Source: Candidatus Hydrogenedentota bacterium (GTDB taxonomy: Bacteria > Hydrogenedentota > Hydrogenedentia > Hydrogenedentales > Hydrogenedentaceae). Taken from it: a stretch of 36,037 nt of DNA. The position numbers and the translations under genes were made by a program. Shown here in pieces: positions 25,282 through 34,021 of this stretch. Under the pieces are notes generated by a model that was not told where the DNA came from, did not search any database, and worked only from the letters and a program-made list of their open reading frames with translations. Numbering within the stretch: the stretch's first letter is position 1; every line of letters starts with the position of its first letter. Where the stretch lies: positions 1-36,037 of the forward strand of contig JAOAHN010000049.1 of NCBI GenBank assembly GCA_026415215.1. Direction: 5' to 3'.

Positions 25282-27126
25282 ATGACCGTTAACGGGGAAA
25301 AGAAGCTAATAGACATATCAATAGTTCCATCCAAACCAGGATGCTATCTATTTTTCGACAATAAGGGTAAAGCAATTTATGTAGGTAAAGCGAGAAATTT
25401 AAAAAACAGGATCAAGGCATACCTTCAAGCAAGTGACTCGAGATACCATATAAGATTCCTGCTCCAAAAAGCGGTGAAAATAGACTATATAGTTACAGAA
25501 AATGAGAAAGAAGCCCTATTATTAGAAAACAATCTTATAAAAGAGCATAAACCTAAGTACAACATAAGACTGAAGGATGACAAAAATTTTCTTTCATTAA
25601 GACTCGACCCCAAAGAGAAATTTCCCAGATTAACATTTGTAAGAAAGCCCAAAAAAGACGGCGCACTTTACTTTGGTCCGTATCAAGTAGCCTCAGCCAT
25701 CAGAGATACATATCGCCAACTTCATAATATAGTTCCACTTCGAAGATGTAGCGATAATACATTATCCAACAGAACAAGACCTTGTATCTACTACGAGATT
25801 GGAACTTGTCTTGCTCCTTGCGTAGGTAAGATTTCTGAGAAAGAGTATGCAGATTTAGTTCAACAAGCTATTTTTGTGCTTCAAGGAAAAGCTGATGTCC
25901 TCGAGAAAGAATTACTGGAACAAATCGAACGAGAAGTATCGAACCTTAACTTCGAAAGAGCTGCTCAACTCCGGGACAGGTTATATGCACTTAAGAAGAT
26001 TATGGAACCTCAAAAATCTGTGCTCGCACATTCACATAATAGTATTGACGCATGGGGAATCTACAAATCAGAAAAAATCATATTTATCCATATTCTATTT
26101 TACAGAGGAGGCAAACTCACAGGATCATACTCTATATCATTAGAATCTCCTATAGATAGCCCAATCGAAGAGACCATAGGAAACATAATCCTCAATGCAT
26201 ACCTTCAAATGTTTTCACCTCCTACAGAAATATTGATATCCTTGGATATTGAAGAAATAAAGGCATTAGAACAAGTATTAACTGAAAACTTTGGAAGAAA
26301 AATAAAAATTAATTCCCCGAAGAAAGGAATTAAAAGGGACATCCTCGAATTAGCATTGAAGAATGCCGAGGCTAAATATATAGAAGAACTAAAAATCCAA
26401 AGCTCGAAAGCATTGATCTTACAGGAAATTCAAAGAATATTTAGCCTACCCAAGCTTCCTTTGAGAATAGAATGTTTCGATGCATCTACTCTTCAGGGCA
26501 ATCAGACAGTTGTAGGAATGGTGACTTATGAAAATGCATCTCCTAAGAAAATGCATTATAGAAGGTTCGAAATTAGCACAGAAAAAGTTCACGATGATTA
26601 TTTTGCCATAAGAGATGCCCTTATTCGAAGGTTTACGCATCTAACAGATCTGCCCCTACCCGACCTACTTATGATAGATGGTGGTAAAGGACATCTCAAT
26701 GTTGCCCTGGCCGTTCTTTCCGAATTAAATCTTAACCATATACCGTGCGTAAGTATAGCTAAGACACACTCTAACTCAAGAGCAAAATCAACTCTAAAAC
26801 AAACAGACAGATTCTTCATACCCAATCGAGTTAACCCAATAATAATCAAGCCATACCACAGCCCTGCTCTATTACTTATGCAACAAATAAGAGATGAAGC
26901 ACATAGATTTGCAATAAAATACCATCGAACAAAAAAAATAAATAAAGCATTTGAAATATCTTTCAGCATCCCTGGGGTTGGGAAACTAAAAATTCAAAGG
27001 CTTCTAAATCACTTCAAATCTATCGATAAAATTAAAAGTGCAACCGTTAATGAGTTAATGCAGATAAAAGGAATATCAGAAAAAACTGCTAAAATAATTT
27101 ATAATTATTTCCGTGAAAACATTTAA
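25282..27126 (+). CDS. uvrC: Excinuclease ABC subunit C
   Basis: 614 residues, the family norm. The GIY-YIG nuclease is at the N-terminus (KPGCYLFFDNKGKAIYVGKARNLKNRI, positions about 18-44; the usual GVY is GCY). PCIYYEIGTCLAPCVG gives the family's cysteine region. A UVR motif for UvrB binding is FERAAQLRDRLYALKK. The C-terminal RNase H-like nuclease has all three expected acidic/His positions: Asp in CFDAS, Asp in MIDGGKGHL and His in DEAHRFAI. Two helix-hairpin-helix motifs end the protein (SIPGVGKLKIQRLL and IKGISEKTAKII). It makes both incisions in nucleotide excision repair. The ribosome site is weak (AGGT about 5 bases upstream). Confidence 0.97.
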   Translation: MTVNGEKKLIDISIVPSKPGCYLFFDNKGKAIYVGKARNLKNRIKAYLQASDSRYHIRFLLQKAVKIDYIVTENEKEALLLENNLIKEHKPKYNIRLKDDKNFLSLRLDPKEKFPRLTFVRKPKKDGALYFGPYQVASAIRDTYRQLHNIVPLRRCSDNTLSNRTRPCIYYEIGTCLAPCVGKISEKEYADLVQQAIFVLQGKADVLEKELLEQIEREVSNLNFERAAQLRDRLYALKKIMEPQKSVLAHSHNSIDAWGIYKSEKIIFIHILFYRGGKLTGSYSISLESPIDSPIEETIGNIILNAYLQMFSPPTEILISLDIEEIKALEQVLTENFGRKIKINSPKKGIKRDILELALKNAEAKYIEELKIQSSKALILQEIQRIFSLPKLPLRIECFDASTLQGNQTVVGMVTYENASPKKMHYRRFEISTEKVHDDYFAIRDALIRRFTHLTDLPLPDLLMIDGGKGHLNVALAVLSELNLNHIPCVSIAKTHSNSRAKSTLKQTDRFFIPNRVNPIIIKPYHSPALLLMQQIRDEAHRFAIKYHRTKKINKAFEISFSIPGVGKLKIQRLLNHFKSIDKIKSATVNELMQIKGISEKTAKIIYNYFRENI

Positions 27127-27160
27127 GACCCAGTCAAACTAAACTGCAAAAGGAGAGTGT

Positions 27161-28240
27161 ATGGTACTAATCCTGTTTCTTTTAATTTTACTTTTGTTAT
27201 TAGTATCCTATGCATTTTTTATTTACTATAAGGTAAATGAAAACGACATCTTTCCAGATGAAATTTATTATGTAAAGACAAAAGATGGTTGGCAAATAAG
27301 ATTATGTAGGTATACGAAGGACGAAAAAGGTATTCCTATTCTTTTTGTTCACGGATTTGGTTCAAACCAAAATAACTTTACAAGACCTCATAGGTTTAGT
27401 ATGGTAGATTATCTAAAAAATAAAAATCACGATTGCTGGACTATGGAGATGAGGTATTGCAAATCTTCTATTCCTCCTTACAATAAGTGTCATGAAGACG
27501 CAACTATAGATGATGTTTTAGTTTACGACCTTCCAGCAGTCATAAATTTCATCCTTCAAAAAACAGGCCACAATTCTCTGTATTGGATAGGACACTCCCT
27601 TGGTGGAATGCTACTGTATGCATACTTAGTGCATTTCGGAAACGATGGTAAAATTATGGCGGGTACTACACTTGGAGCACCTTTAGGATTTAGAAATGTT
27701 AAGCCAAATATATCTCCAGTGCTTGTATCTAAAGTAAAAAAAAGACTCTCTTTCTATATATTCCTGCTTAAATTAATTGTGCCCTTCCTTAAAACCTTTA
27801 AAATCAATAACCCCTTCTTCCCTGTTAATCCAAAAAATATTCATCGAGCTTTGTCCTCCTGGGACCTATGCAAAATGGTTGAGCCTCCATCCGGCAATAT
27901 GTTAGAAACTCTTGCCAACTGGTATATCAATAACAACTGGGAGATGCTGAACGGGGAACTAAAACCGATGGAAAATATTGAGATGATAAATATTCCCCTC
28001 CAACTATTCTTCGCACAATCCGACCCCTTCGTAAATATACAGACCGCATACGATTTTTTTGACAAACTCCCTAATCCGTCAAAGGAAATGTTCTTATTAG
28101 GAAGAGCTCAGGGATTCCAGCATGATTATAACCATTGCGACCTTGCTTTTGGCGAATGTTGTGAAAAAGAAGTTTTTGAACCTATTAACTTGTGGATCAA
28201 TAAGGTTTCCTCACTTTCAACCGAGGAGAAAACACCATGA
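27161..28240 (+). CDS. Membrane-anchored alpha/beta hydrolase (lipase/PHA-synthase-like)
   Basis: 359 residues. An uninterrupted N-terminal hydrophobic segment (2-22) probably anchors the protein in the inner membrane. The hydrolase fold follows: oxyanion loop VHGFGSN at 63-69, nucleophile elbow GHSLGG with Ser146, acid Asp288 in AQSDPF, and His325 in DYNHCDLAFG. The MEMRYCKSS strand and the long lid (about 190-245) resemble lipase/PHA-synthase-related hydrolases, whose substrates are esters of lipids or polyhydroxyalkanoates; the true substrate is unknown. AAAGGAG lies close upstream of the ATG at 27161. The stop overlaps the start of the next gene (ATGA), so the hydrolase and the exported isomerase-like protein are translationally coupled. 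Confidence 0.82.
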   Translation: MVLILFLLILLLLLVSYAFFIYYKVNENDIFPDEIYYVKTKDGWQIRLCRYTKDEKGIPILFVHGFGSNQNNFTRPHRFSMVDYLKNKNHDCWTMEMRYCKSSIPPYNKCHEDATIDDVLVYDLPAVINFILQKTGHNSLYWIGHSLGGMLLYAYLVHFGNDGKIMAGTTLGAPLGFRNVKPNISPVLVSKVKKRLSFYIFLLKLIVPFLKTFKINNPFFPVNPKNIHRALSSWDLCKMVEPPSGNMLETLANWYINNNWEMLNGELKPMENIEMINIPLQLFFAQSDPFVNIQTAYDFFDKLPNPSKEMFLLGRAQGFQHDYNHCDLAFGECCEKEVFEPINLWINKVSSLSTEEKTP

Positions 28241-29145
28241 ACACCAGACGAGAATTTTTACTTAAATCTGTAATCGGCACCTTTGGAGGGTTGAATATTT
28301 TACCTTCCTTCTCCTTTTTTCAAGAAAATAAAAGCTCCTCTCCGAAATCTGACATTGTTATTTTTTCTAAGTATATCCAAAATCTTAAACCTGGAGAATT
28401 AGGAAAAATTTGCAAAACTTGTGAACTTGATGGAGTCGACTTGACAGTAAGAGAAAAAGGGCACATCGACCCTAAAGTCGTCACTTCTGACTTACCAATA
28501 ACTGCTGAGCTAATACAAAAAGATGGTGCTAAGATATCCATGATAACTACTAACTTACTAAGTGCCCATTCCCCCTATGCCGAGGAAATAATCCAAACCG
28601 CAAGTCAAATAAATATCCGTTACATAAGAATTGGATACCATAAATATAATCTTTCCGAAAATATCAATGAACAAAAAAGAAAGTTCAAGGACGAAATAAA
28701 GTCTCTTGCTGAATTGGCAGAAAAATATAATGTCAACATGGGCTATCACAACCATAGCGGTGAAGGAAATTTTGGTGGGGCAATATTAGATTTAATAGAA
28801 GTATTGGAAGAAATCCAATCAAATCTGCTTGGGATAAACTTAGACCTTGCACACCTAAAAGCAGAAGGCTTTGGAGGTGCGTGGAAAGCTAACCTCATGA
28901 GATGTATACCCTGGATTAAAATGATAGCGGTAAAAGATTTTACTGTTGAGGAAAATAAAATTAAGTGGGTAAAACTTAATACTGGTTGTGTTCCTATTAA
29001 AGAAATGTTGAACATCATCCTTAACTCTGTAAAATTTTCAGGCCCTATTTCCATCCACTTAGAGTATTCCATAGCGAGCGAGAAAGAAAAACTTGACCAT
29101 ATCAGAGATGCTGGAAAATTATTAAAAGAAATTGTAAAAGCATAA
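28237..29145 (+). CDS. Exported sugar phosphate isomerase/epimerase-like TIM barrel (Tat signal)
   Basis: 302 residues. The N-terminus NTRREFLLKS fits the twin-arginine motif (Arg4-Arg5, then x-F-L), followed by a hydrophobic stretch to about 27, so export in folded form is likely. The body is an AP-endonuclease-family-2 / xylose-isomerase-like barrel, with strand-end residues GYHNHSG, NLDLAHLK and SIHLEY in metal-ligand positions. The usual HxKD strand reads AVKDF, lacking the His. This points to altered metal chemistry or a binding role. The ATG overlaps the hydrolase stop by 4 bp. A second, cytosolic relative follows 37 bp downstream. Substrates in this family are sugars, sugar acids or inositols; nothing narrows it here. 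Confidence 0.8.
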   Translation: MNTRREFLLKSVIGTFGGLNILPSFSFFQENKSSSPKSDIVIFSKYIQNLKPGELGKICKTCELDGVDLTVREKGHIDPKVVTSDLPITAELIQKDGAKISMITTNLLSAHSPYAEEIIQTASQINIRYIRIGYHKYNLSENINEQKRKFKDEIKSLAELAEKYNVNMGYHNHSGEGNFGGAILDLIEVLEEIQSNLLGINLDLAHLKAEGFGGAWKANLMRCIPWIKMIAVKDFTVEENKIKWVKLNTGCVPIKEMLNIILNSVKFSGPISIHLEYSIASEKEKLDHIRDAGKLLKEIVKA

Positions 29146-29182
29146 AAAGAATAGACCTAATCTTATTAAGGGAGAAATGCAT

Positions 29183-30034
29183 ATGTTTTATTCAGGGATC
29201 AGCGACGAGGCAGGTAAAACCATAGACAAACAAATCCAAGCTCATAACGAACTGGGCTGGGACTATATGGAACTTCGGCTTATAGATGGAGTCAACATAA
29301 CCCAAGTATCCGAGGATATTTTTGAGAAAATAACCGAAAAATTAGCTTTCAATAAGAAGAAGGTCTCTTGTTTTGCAAGTGCCATAGCTAATTGGTCAAG
29401 ACCTATAACTTGCGATCCTACAATAGACATAGAGGATCTTAAAAGAGCAATACCCCGCATGCATAAGCTGAATACCAAATTTATCCGAGTGATGAGCTAT
29501 CCGAACGATCCAAACCATCCCCTCCCCGAGAACGAATGGAGGAAAGAATCTATAAGAAGAATGAAAGAACTTGCCAAGATAGCAGAGGACGGAGGAGTAA
29601 TCTTAGTTCATGAAAACTGTAGTGGTTGGGGTGGACTATCAGCAGAAAACAGTAATATCCTCTTAGGAGAAGTAAATAGCCCCGCGTTGAAAGTAGTCTT
29701 CGACACTGGGAATCCCGTCACATACGGACAAGACGCGTGGGAGTACTATCTAAAAGTAAAAAAAGATATAGTGTATGTTCATATAAAGGACGCAAAAAAA
29801 ATAAATGGGCAAGATGTATATTGCTTATGCGGTGATGGTGATGGATATGTCAAAGAAATTGTATACGATTTACTAAAATCTGGCTATGATGGAGGCTTCT
29901 CAATTGAACCGCACCTTGCCGCAGTGATTCATACAGGTCAGCAAGCAGAAAGTGAAGAACATTTATACAATTCCTACATTTCCTACGGCAGAAAACTAAT
30001 GGAAATAGTGAATGATGTACTAAAAAGAATTTAG
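29183..30034 (+). CDS. Sugar phosphate isomerase/epimerase-like TIM barrel (cytosolic)
   Basis: 283 residues from ATG 29183. The GGAG site at 29171-29174 is 8 bases from it and only 2 from the alternative ATG at 29177. No signal peptide. All four metal-ligand positions of the xylose-isomerase-like barrel are present: Glu144 (VHENCSGW), Asp174 (VVFDTGNPV), His200 (VHIKDAK) and Glu242 (SIEPH). The sequence therefore looks catalytically intact, unlike the exported paralogue before it. Relatives isomerise or epimerise ketoses, tagatose, hydroxypyruvate or inosose; a specific reaction cannot be assigned. The 47-aa membrane protein gene starts 41 bp after the stop. Confidence 0.85.
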   Translation: MFYSGISDEAGKTIDKQIQAHNELGWDYMELRLIDGVNITQVSEDIFEKITEKLAFNKKKVSCFASAIANWSRPITCDPTIDIEDLKRAIPRMHKLNTKFIRVMSYPNDPNHPLPENEWRKESIRRMKELAKIAEDGGVILVHENCSGWGGLSAENSNILLGEVNSPALKVVFDTGNPVTYGQDAWEYYLKVKKDIVYVHIKDAKKINGQDVYCLCGDGDGYVKEIVYDLLKSGYDGGFSIEPHLAAVIHTGQQAESEEHLYNSYISYGRKLMEIVNDVLKRI

Positions 30035-30075
30035 GAAGAAAAATATTTTTTTAATCCTATAATAGGAGATAAATT

Positions 30076-30219
30076 ATGAGCATGGTTAAGGTTAGAGAAA
30101 CAATAGCAGCCATCTCAGCAATTATTTTAGTCCTAATAATGGCAGGCGTAGGCGCTACTATGGCTGGATGGAACATTCCGATACTTAGCAACATAGTAAG
30201 ATGGGCTTTAGGGCAATAG
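30076..30219 (+). CDS. Small single-pass membrane protein (47 aa)
   Basis: A short reading frame beginning MSMVKVRETI, with a hydrophobic helix at about residues 10-30 (IAAISAIILVLIMAGVG) and ending IVRWALGQ. AGGAGA lies 7 bases before the ATG, a better ribosome site than many neighbouring genes have. The positively charged N-terminus predicts it inside. The frame fills most of the gap between the isomerase-like gene and the convergent DUF1015 gene. A TATAAT at 30058-30063 is too close to the start codon to act as its promoter, so it is probably read from upstream. No similarity is recognised. Confidence 0.6.
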   Translation: MSMVKVRETIAAISAIILVLIMAGVGATMAGWNIPILSNIVRWALGQ

Positions 30220-30230
30220 CCTTGGGTGTA

Positions 30231-31544
30231 TTATAGACTCTCTTTATCCAGTTCATAAACAACTAATCCGCTAGGGATTTTAGGGAAAAAATAGGTAGAT
30301 TTCTGAGGCATAAACTCCCCCGCTTCCGCACACTCCCTAACTATTGAAGGGGATATTTGCCCCAATAAAAATACCATCTCAGCTTCATTTCGTTCAAGAT
30401 ACTCCATACATTTTCCTAAGTTTGGCTCATAAGCTAAATCAAGGGATGTTCCATACTTAGCTTCTACAATTTCAAATAGAAATCTATGGATGGGATACAC
30501 ACATACCTGATGAATCTTATTCGTAAATTCATTTAGTTGCATTCTTTCAAAAACATCCTTTTTTAAAATAATTAAATAAGTTTCCCTATCCTTCGTTATA
30601 AGTCCATAAGTTGGAGCACCTATGGATGAGTTTACTTCTTCTAATAATTTCTCAAGAGAATCTCCCCTAAAAGGAATAATATCAAAACTTGCTCTGATAA
30701 ACTCCATAAAATCGGCTTTAGAAAGTCCTGACGGAAACTTCTTTACTATTCTATGAGGTGAATATATTATTAGCCCCGAATCTTCAATAGCAACGATTGC
30801 AGAAAAAACATATAAATATGGCTCGAGGGAACTATCATTAATTTCATGAGAGAACTCCAGTTTTTCCCTCAACTTGGATGAAGCCATTTTGAACCTATGA
30901 TGCCCATCAGCAATATAAAAGGTTTTATCTCTAAAAAGATCGTCAAGATTCTCAATCCAATCAGTAACTATGAAAGTGTTAACTACACCATCTACAGTTC
31001 TAACCTCATAACTAAACCAAGAATCAAGACTCTTTTTCACTTTAGACTCGAAGATCTCCCTCAAATGAAGTCCAGGGTCTGAATACAAAAAGAAAATGGG
31101 ACTAAGTTCAGAGTTTGTGGCTTCGAATAAGAGTTTCCTATCTTCCACAGGTTTCTCAAATGTTCTCTCATGAGGAAATATTAAAGGCTTATCATATTCA
31201 TTTGTAGGTAACTTTACCAAAGCCAAAAGGGCTAGTCTTTCACGAACACTACCCTGAGAATCTTTGAATTGTTGAATAAGCCAGTAAGCCTTCGGAGAAG
31301 TATCTTTAAATAAAATACCTTCCTTCTTCCATAGAGAATACAACTCGCCTGCAAGTTGATACTTATTTCTCCCCTCTTTTTCTTCAGGCAAATCTATATG
31401 AACAAAATTATATCTGCTTAAACTTGCCAGATAATTTCTAAGTTCAGATGAAATTACATCATATGGAGGAACTATCACATTATCAGGATTACCAATTAAT
31501 TTCAAATTATATCTTACCCCTCTGAACCCTCTGACTAATTTCAT
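30231..31544 (-). CDS. DUF1015 family protein
   Basis: 437 residues, standard for DUF1015. Family landmarks are the N-terminus FRGVRYN with VPPYDVIS at about 25-32, the block LIFPHERTFEKPVEDR at 121-136 and IADGHHRFKMA at 211-221. The DGHHR motif resembles the Gly-x-His-Arg loop of ParB/sulfiredoxin/SerK-type nucleotide-binding enzymes, so ATP- or ADP-dependent chemistry is a reasonable guess. In other genomes the family has been seen near serine biosynthesis genes, but no such gene is here. AAAGG lies 6 bases before the ATG. It is the last gene of a minus-strand run after mpl and a DUF2784 gene, 27 bp behind the latter. Confidence 0.88.
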   Translation of the reverse strand: MKLVRGFRGVRYNLKLIGNPDNVIVPPYDVISSELRNYLASLSRYNFVHIDLPEEKEGRNKYQLAGELYSLWKKEGILFKDTSPKAYWLIQQFKDSQGSVRERLALLALVKLPTNEYDKPLIFPHERTFEKPVEDRKLLFEATNSELSPIFFLYSDPGLHLREIFESKVKKSLDSWFSYEVRTVDGVVNTFIVTDWIENLDDLFRDKTFYIADGHHRFKMASSKLREKLEFSHEINDSSLEPYLYVFSAIVAIEDSGLIIYSPHRIVKKFPSGLSKADFMEFIRASFDIIPFRGDSLEKLLEEVNSSIGAPTYGLITKDRETYLIILKKDVFERMQLNEFTNKIHQVCVYPIHRFLFEIVEAKYGTSLDLAYEPNLGKCMEYLERNEAEMVFLLGQISPSIVRECAEAGEFMPQKSTYFFPKIPSGLVVYELDKESL

Positions 31545-31571
31545 AAATACCTTTCGAAAAAATTCTTGTTA

Positions 31572-31964
31572 TCAAACATTTATATCTTTTATAAACTTAT
31601 AATATAATGACACGACAAAAACAAATAAAAATATAGATAAAGTAACATAATTTATTATATCTGTATTAAAATCTACACCTGATAACCTTTCAACTACATA
31701 CTCTATAAACGAATAAGGTAAATCCTTCTCTCCAAGTCCTTCCTTAATCCTCCAATGGTAATCTGTAAGTGGACAGTATCCAAAGCCATAATAAAATCCG
31801 CATATAAACCAAAAAACACCAACTACAACTACTGACCAAAAATGAATTCTCCTTGAGCCTTTAAAATGCCAGCCTACCAAAATAAAAACAATGAACAATA
31901 TATGTATCAAAGTTAGGAATACATCAAAAAATTTTAAAAGATATGGCTCAAGGATTGGAAGCAT
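31572..31964 (-). CDS. DUF2784-like inner-membrane protein
   Basis: 130 residues with three or four membrane helices (about 12-32, 41-62 and 104-124). The motif FGYCPLTDYHWRIKEGLG at 61-78, followed by SFIEYVVERL, is the DUF2784 signature (conserved CPLT then an acidic/Arg-containing stretch); the function of the family is unknown. The start overlaps the mpl stop by 17 bp and has no convincing Shine-Dalgarno, which suggests translation by coupling to mpl. Confidence 0.78.
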   Translation of the reverse strand: MLPILEPYLLKFFDVFLTLIHILFIVFILVGWHFKGSRRIHFWSVVVVGVFWFICGFYYGFGYCPLTDYHWRIKEGLGEKDLPYSFIEYVVERLSGVDFNTDIINYVTLSIFLFVFVVSLYYKFIKDINV

Positions 31965-33366
31965 TATATAAACTAATAATTCTCTCTCTCAAGTTGCCAC
32001 AAGCACCATTACTCATCAAGAGCACTACAGCATCTTTTACATCGTCACTTGTTATGTATTCAAGTATATACGAAAAATCATTTGTATACACAGCCTTTAT
32101 CCCATTTTTTAATAAATAATTCACTATAGATTGCCTATCAAGCTTAAGATTTTCTGGGATTTTCTCTTCCCTGTGGATAGGTCCAATGATAACCTCATCT
32201 GCATAAGAAAAAGATTCCTGGTATTCCTCCTGCATAATATTTGTGACACTTGTATTTGAACGAGGTTCAAATATTGCGAGAATTCTCTTATTAGGATACC
32301 TTTCTCTCAACCCTATTATAGTCTCTTTTATGGCAGTAGGATGATGAGCAAAGTCATCAATATATACTACATTTCGTTCAGGAATTTCTAAAAACACTTC
32401 TTGTCTCCTCCCCACTCCTCTAAAACTCCTTATTGCCTCCGAAATTGCATTATTTGAAATAGACAAATATTTAGATAAAGCCACTGCCACTAAGATGTTC
32501 AATGCATTATGTTTTCCACTTAAACTTGTATCTACCTCGATTTCTTTTTTGCCTTTCCAATATATACTCAGCCTTCTAAATTGCCGTTTTCCTAAGTCTT
32601 GTCCATCAGCCTTTACTACCCAATCATTTCTCTCTGAGCATCCATATAATTGAACTTTAGAAAACGCTTTATCCTTGAGAGAAAATGCATTATTATCACC
32701 ACACAAAAAAACATACCCATCAGAGGGCACTAATCTAAGTAGGAGTCCGAAAGCCTTTTCAATTTCTTCAAGAGAAGAATAGATATCTCCATGGTCAAAT
32801 TCTAACGATGTTACAATCAACAAATAAGGAAGATAGTGAAAAAACTTCGCCCTTTTATCAAAAAAGGCTGTGTCGTATTCATCGCCCTCTATTACAAAAA
32901 AAGAATTATCCCTTCCCAATTCAGCCGGTTTTTCAAAATTTTTGGGATAGCCTCCCACTAAATATCCAGGATCAAATCCACAAAACTTCAATATCCATGC
33001 AATAAGAGAGGTGGTTGTAGTTTTTCCATGAGTTCCACTTACTACTATACTCTTTCTTCTACTTAGAATGTTCAATCGAAGCCATTCTGGAAGACTAAAG
33101 AATGAAATCCTTCTATTTAACACTTCTTCCACTTCGGGGTTTCCCCTACTCAATGCATTTCCAATTATTACATAGTCAGGTGCCCAGTCCAAGTTAGACT
33201 TAGAATAACCCTTATAAATATGGGAGTTTAATCTCTCAACCAAAACAGATGTAGGAGGATAAAGCTCACCATCGCTCCCTCTGATTTCATGCCCTAATTG
33301 AAGGGCTAAAAAAGCCCCTCCCAGCATCGCAGTCCCGCCAATTCCTGAAAAATGTATTTTAGACAT
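31948..33366 (-). CDS. mpl: Mpl: UDP-MurNAc:L-alanyl-gamma-D-glutamyl-meso-DAP ligase
   Basis: 472 residues. It belongs to the Mur ligases: N-terminal nucleotide fold with GIGGTAM at 8-14, ATP loop SGTHGKTTT at 110-118, and the substrate block GDEYDTAFFDKRAKFFHYLP at 161-180 that separates Mpl from MurC (which lacks the DKRxKF element). SLEFDHGDIY, GKHNALN, DDFAHHPTA and FEPRSNTS follow as in Mpl. Mpl reattaches recycled murein tripeptide to UDP-MurNAc, so this organism recycles a DAP-type peptidoglycan. A TATAAT on the minus strand at 33446-33451 could be its -10 box, but no -35 is evident. The ribosome site before the ATG is weak (AGGA, 3 bases away). Confidence 0.93.
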   Translation of the reverse strand: MSKIHFSGIGGTAMLGGAFLALQLGHEIRGSDGELYPPTSVLVERLNSHIYKGYSKSNLDWAPDYVIIGNALSRGNPEVEEVLNRRISFFSLPEWLRLNILSRRKSIVVSGTHGKTTTTSLIAWILKFCGFDPGYLVGGYPKNFEKPAELGRDNSFFVIEGDEYDTAFFDKRAKFFHYLPYLLIVTSLEFDHGDIYSSLEEIEKAFGLLLRLVPSDGYVFLCGDNNAFSLKDKAFSKVQLYGCSERNDWVVKADGQDLGKRQFRRLSIYWKGKKEIEVDTSLSGKHNALNILVAVALSKYLSISNNAISEAIRSFRGVGRRQEVFLEIPERNVVYIDDFAHHPTAIKETIIGLRERYPNKRILAIFEPRSNTSVTNIMQEEYQESFSYADEVIIGPIHREEKIPENLKLDRQSIVNYLLKNGIKAVYTNDFSYILEYITSDDVKDAVVLLMSNGACGNLRERIISLYNASNP

Positions 33367-33515
33367 CTATCCTGATTTTTCTCTTCCAATTGAAGAATTA
33401 ACAGTTACAAGCATCTGCAACATTTACTGAAACAATCTCTGCATTATTATAAAATAAAGTGCAGGAGAACGAGTAAATTAGAAACACAACTTACTTTTCT
33501 TACAATGCCCTCACT

Positions 33516-33698
33516 TTAAGGAATATTAGACGGGGATTGTGGCTTCCTTGGTTTTAGCCCAAATAATTTCCGGGTAATCTCAATACAGCTTGGACAATAT
33601 GTGTGAGTTACTTTTGAGAACTCTGCATTAGGCAGGTAAATCCATTTATTTCTATCTTTATCTAAAATCTTTTTACAAACACAGCATTGAGTCACCAT
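33516..33698 (-). CDS. 60-aa stand-alone zinc-ribbon-like protein
   Basis: Start taken at ATG 33698 because AAGGAAG lies 6 bases upstream; the longer TTG start at 33719 would place that site inside the gene. The protein has Cys5-x2-Cys8 (CCVCKK) and Cys35-x2-Cys38 (YCPSC) with a spacing and flanking residues (ILDKDRNKW, EFSKVTHTYCPSC) very like the small CxxCK-x-IRD...FSHGICPxC module usually fused to the C-terminus of PAS/GAF sensor proteins. Here it stands alone. A short Pro/Lys/Ser tail ends it. It could be a separate zinc-binding accessory to a sensor. It is 149 bp upstream of mpl, same strand. Confidence 0.65.
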   Translation of the reverse strand: MVTQCCVCKKILDKDRNKWIYLPNAEFSKVTHTYCPSCIEITRKLFGLKPRKPQSPSNIP

Positions 33699-34021
33699 AG
33701 CCGACTTCCTTGTCTTCAATTTACTCTATAAATATATTCGGCAATTCCATTAAAAACTTTAGAAAAACTTGATTAGAACCTCAAATACCCTTATAATCGT
33801 TAACATTTTCTTATACCTCTAATACTTCCTTTATTATACTCTCTAAATATCTCAAACTATATAGAAGTGAACAACTACCCCTGAGAAGATAACCTCTCAA
33901 CAACGCTAATCCTACTTCTCACTCACACACTACAACGATACTAACTATTGCTGAATCATAAAATCTACTAAAAACCGCCCATTTTGAAACTCTGAACAAC
34001 CCCTAAGATTAAAATTGCTTC
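33699..34021. other. Intergenic stretch without a supported gene
   Basis: About 320 bases, A/T-rich with few G on the plus strand, as is usual for non-template sides here. I see only very short reading frames (for example 15 codons on the minus strand beginning MLTIIRV) and a minus-strand TATAAT at 33833-33838 lacking a -35 partner. It may serve as the leader of the zinc-ribbon gene. Confidence 0.5.

Noticed and set aside
30058..30063. TATAAT as promoter of the 47-aa gene
   Set aside because: Only 12 bases from the ATG, so a transcript from it would lack the ribosome site.
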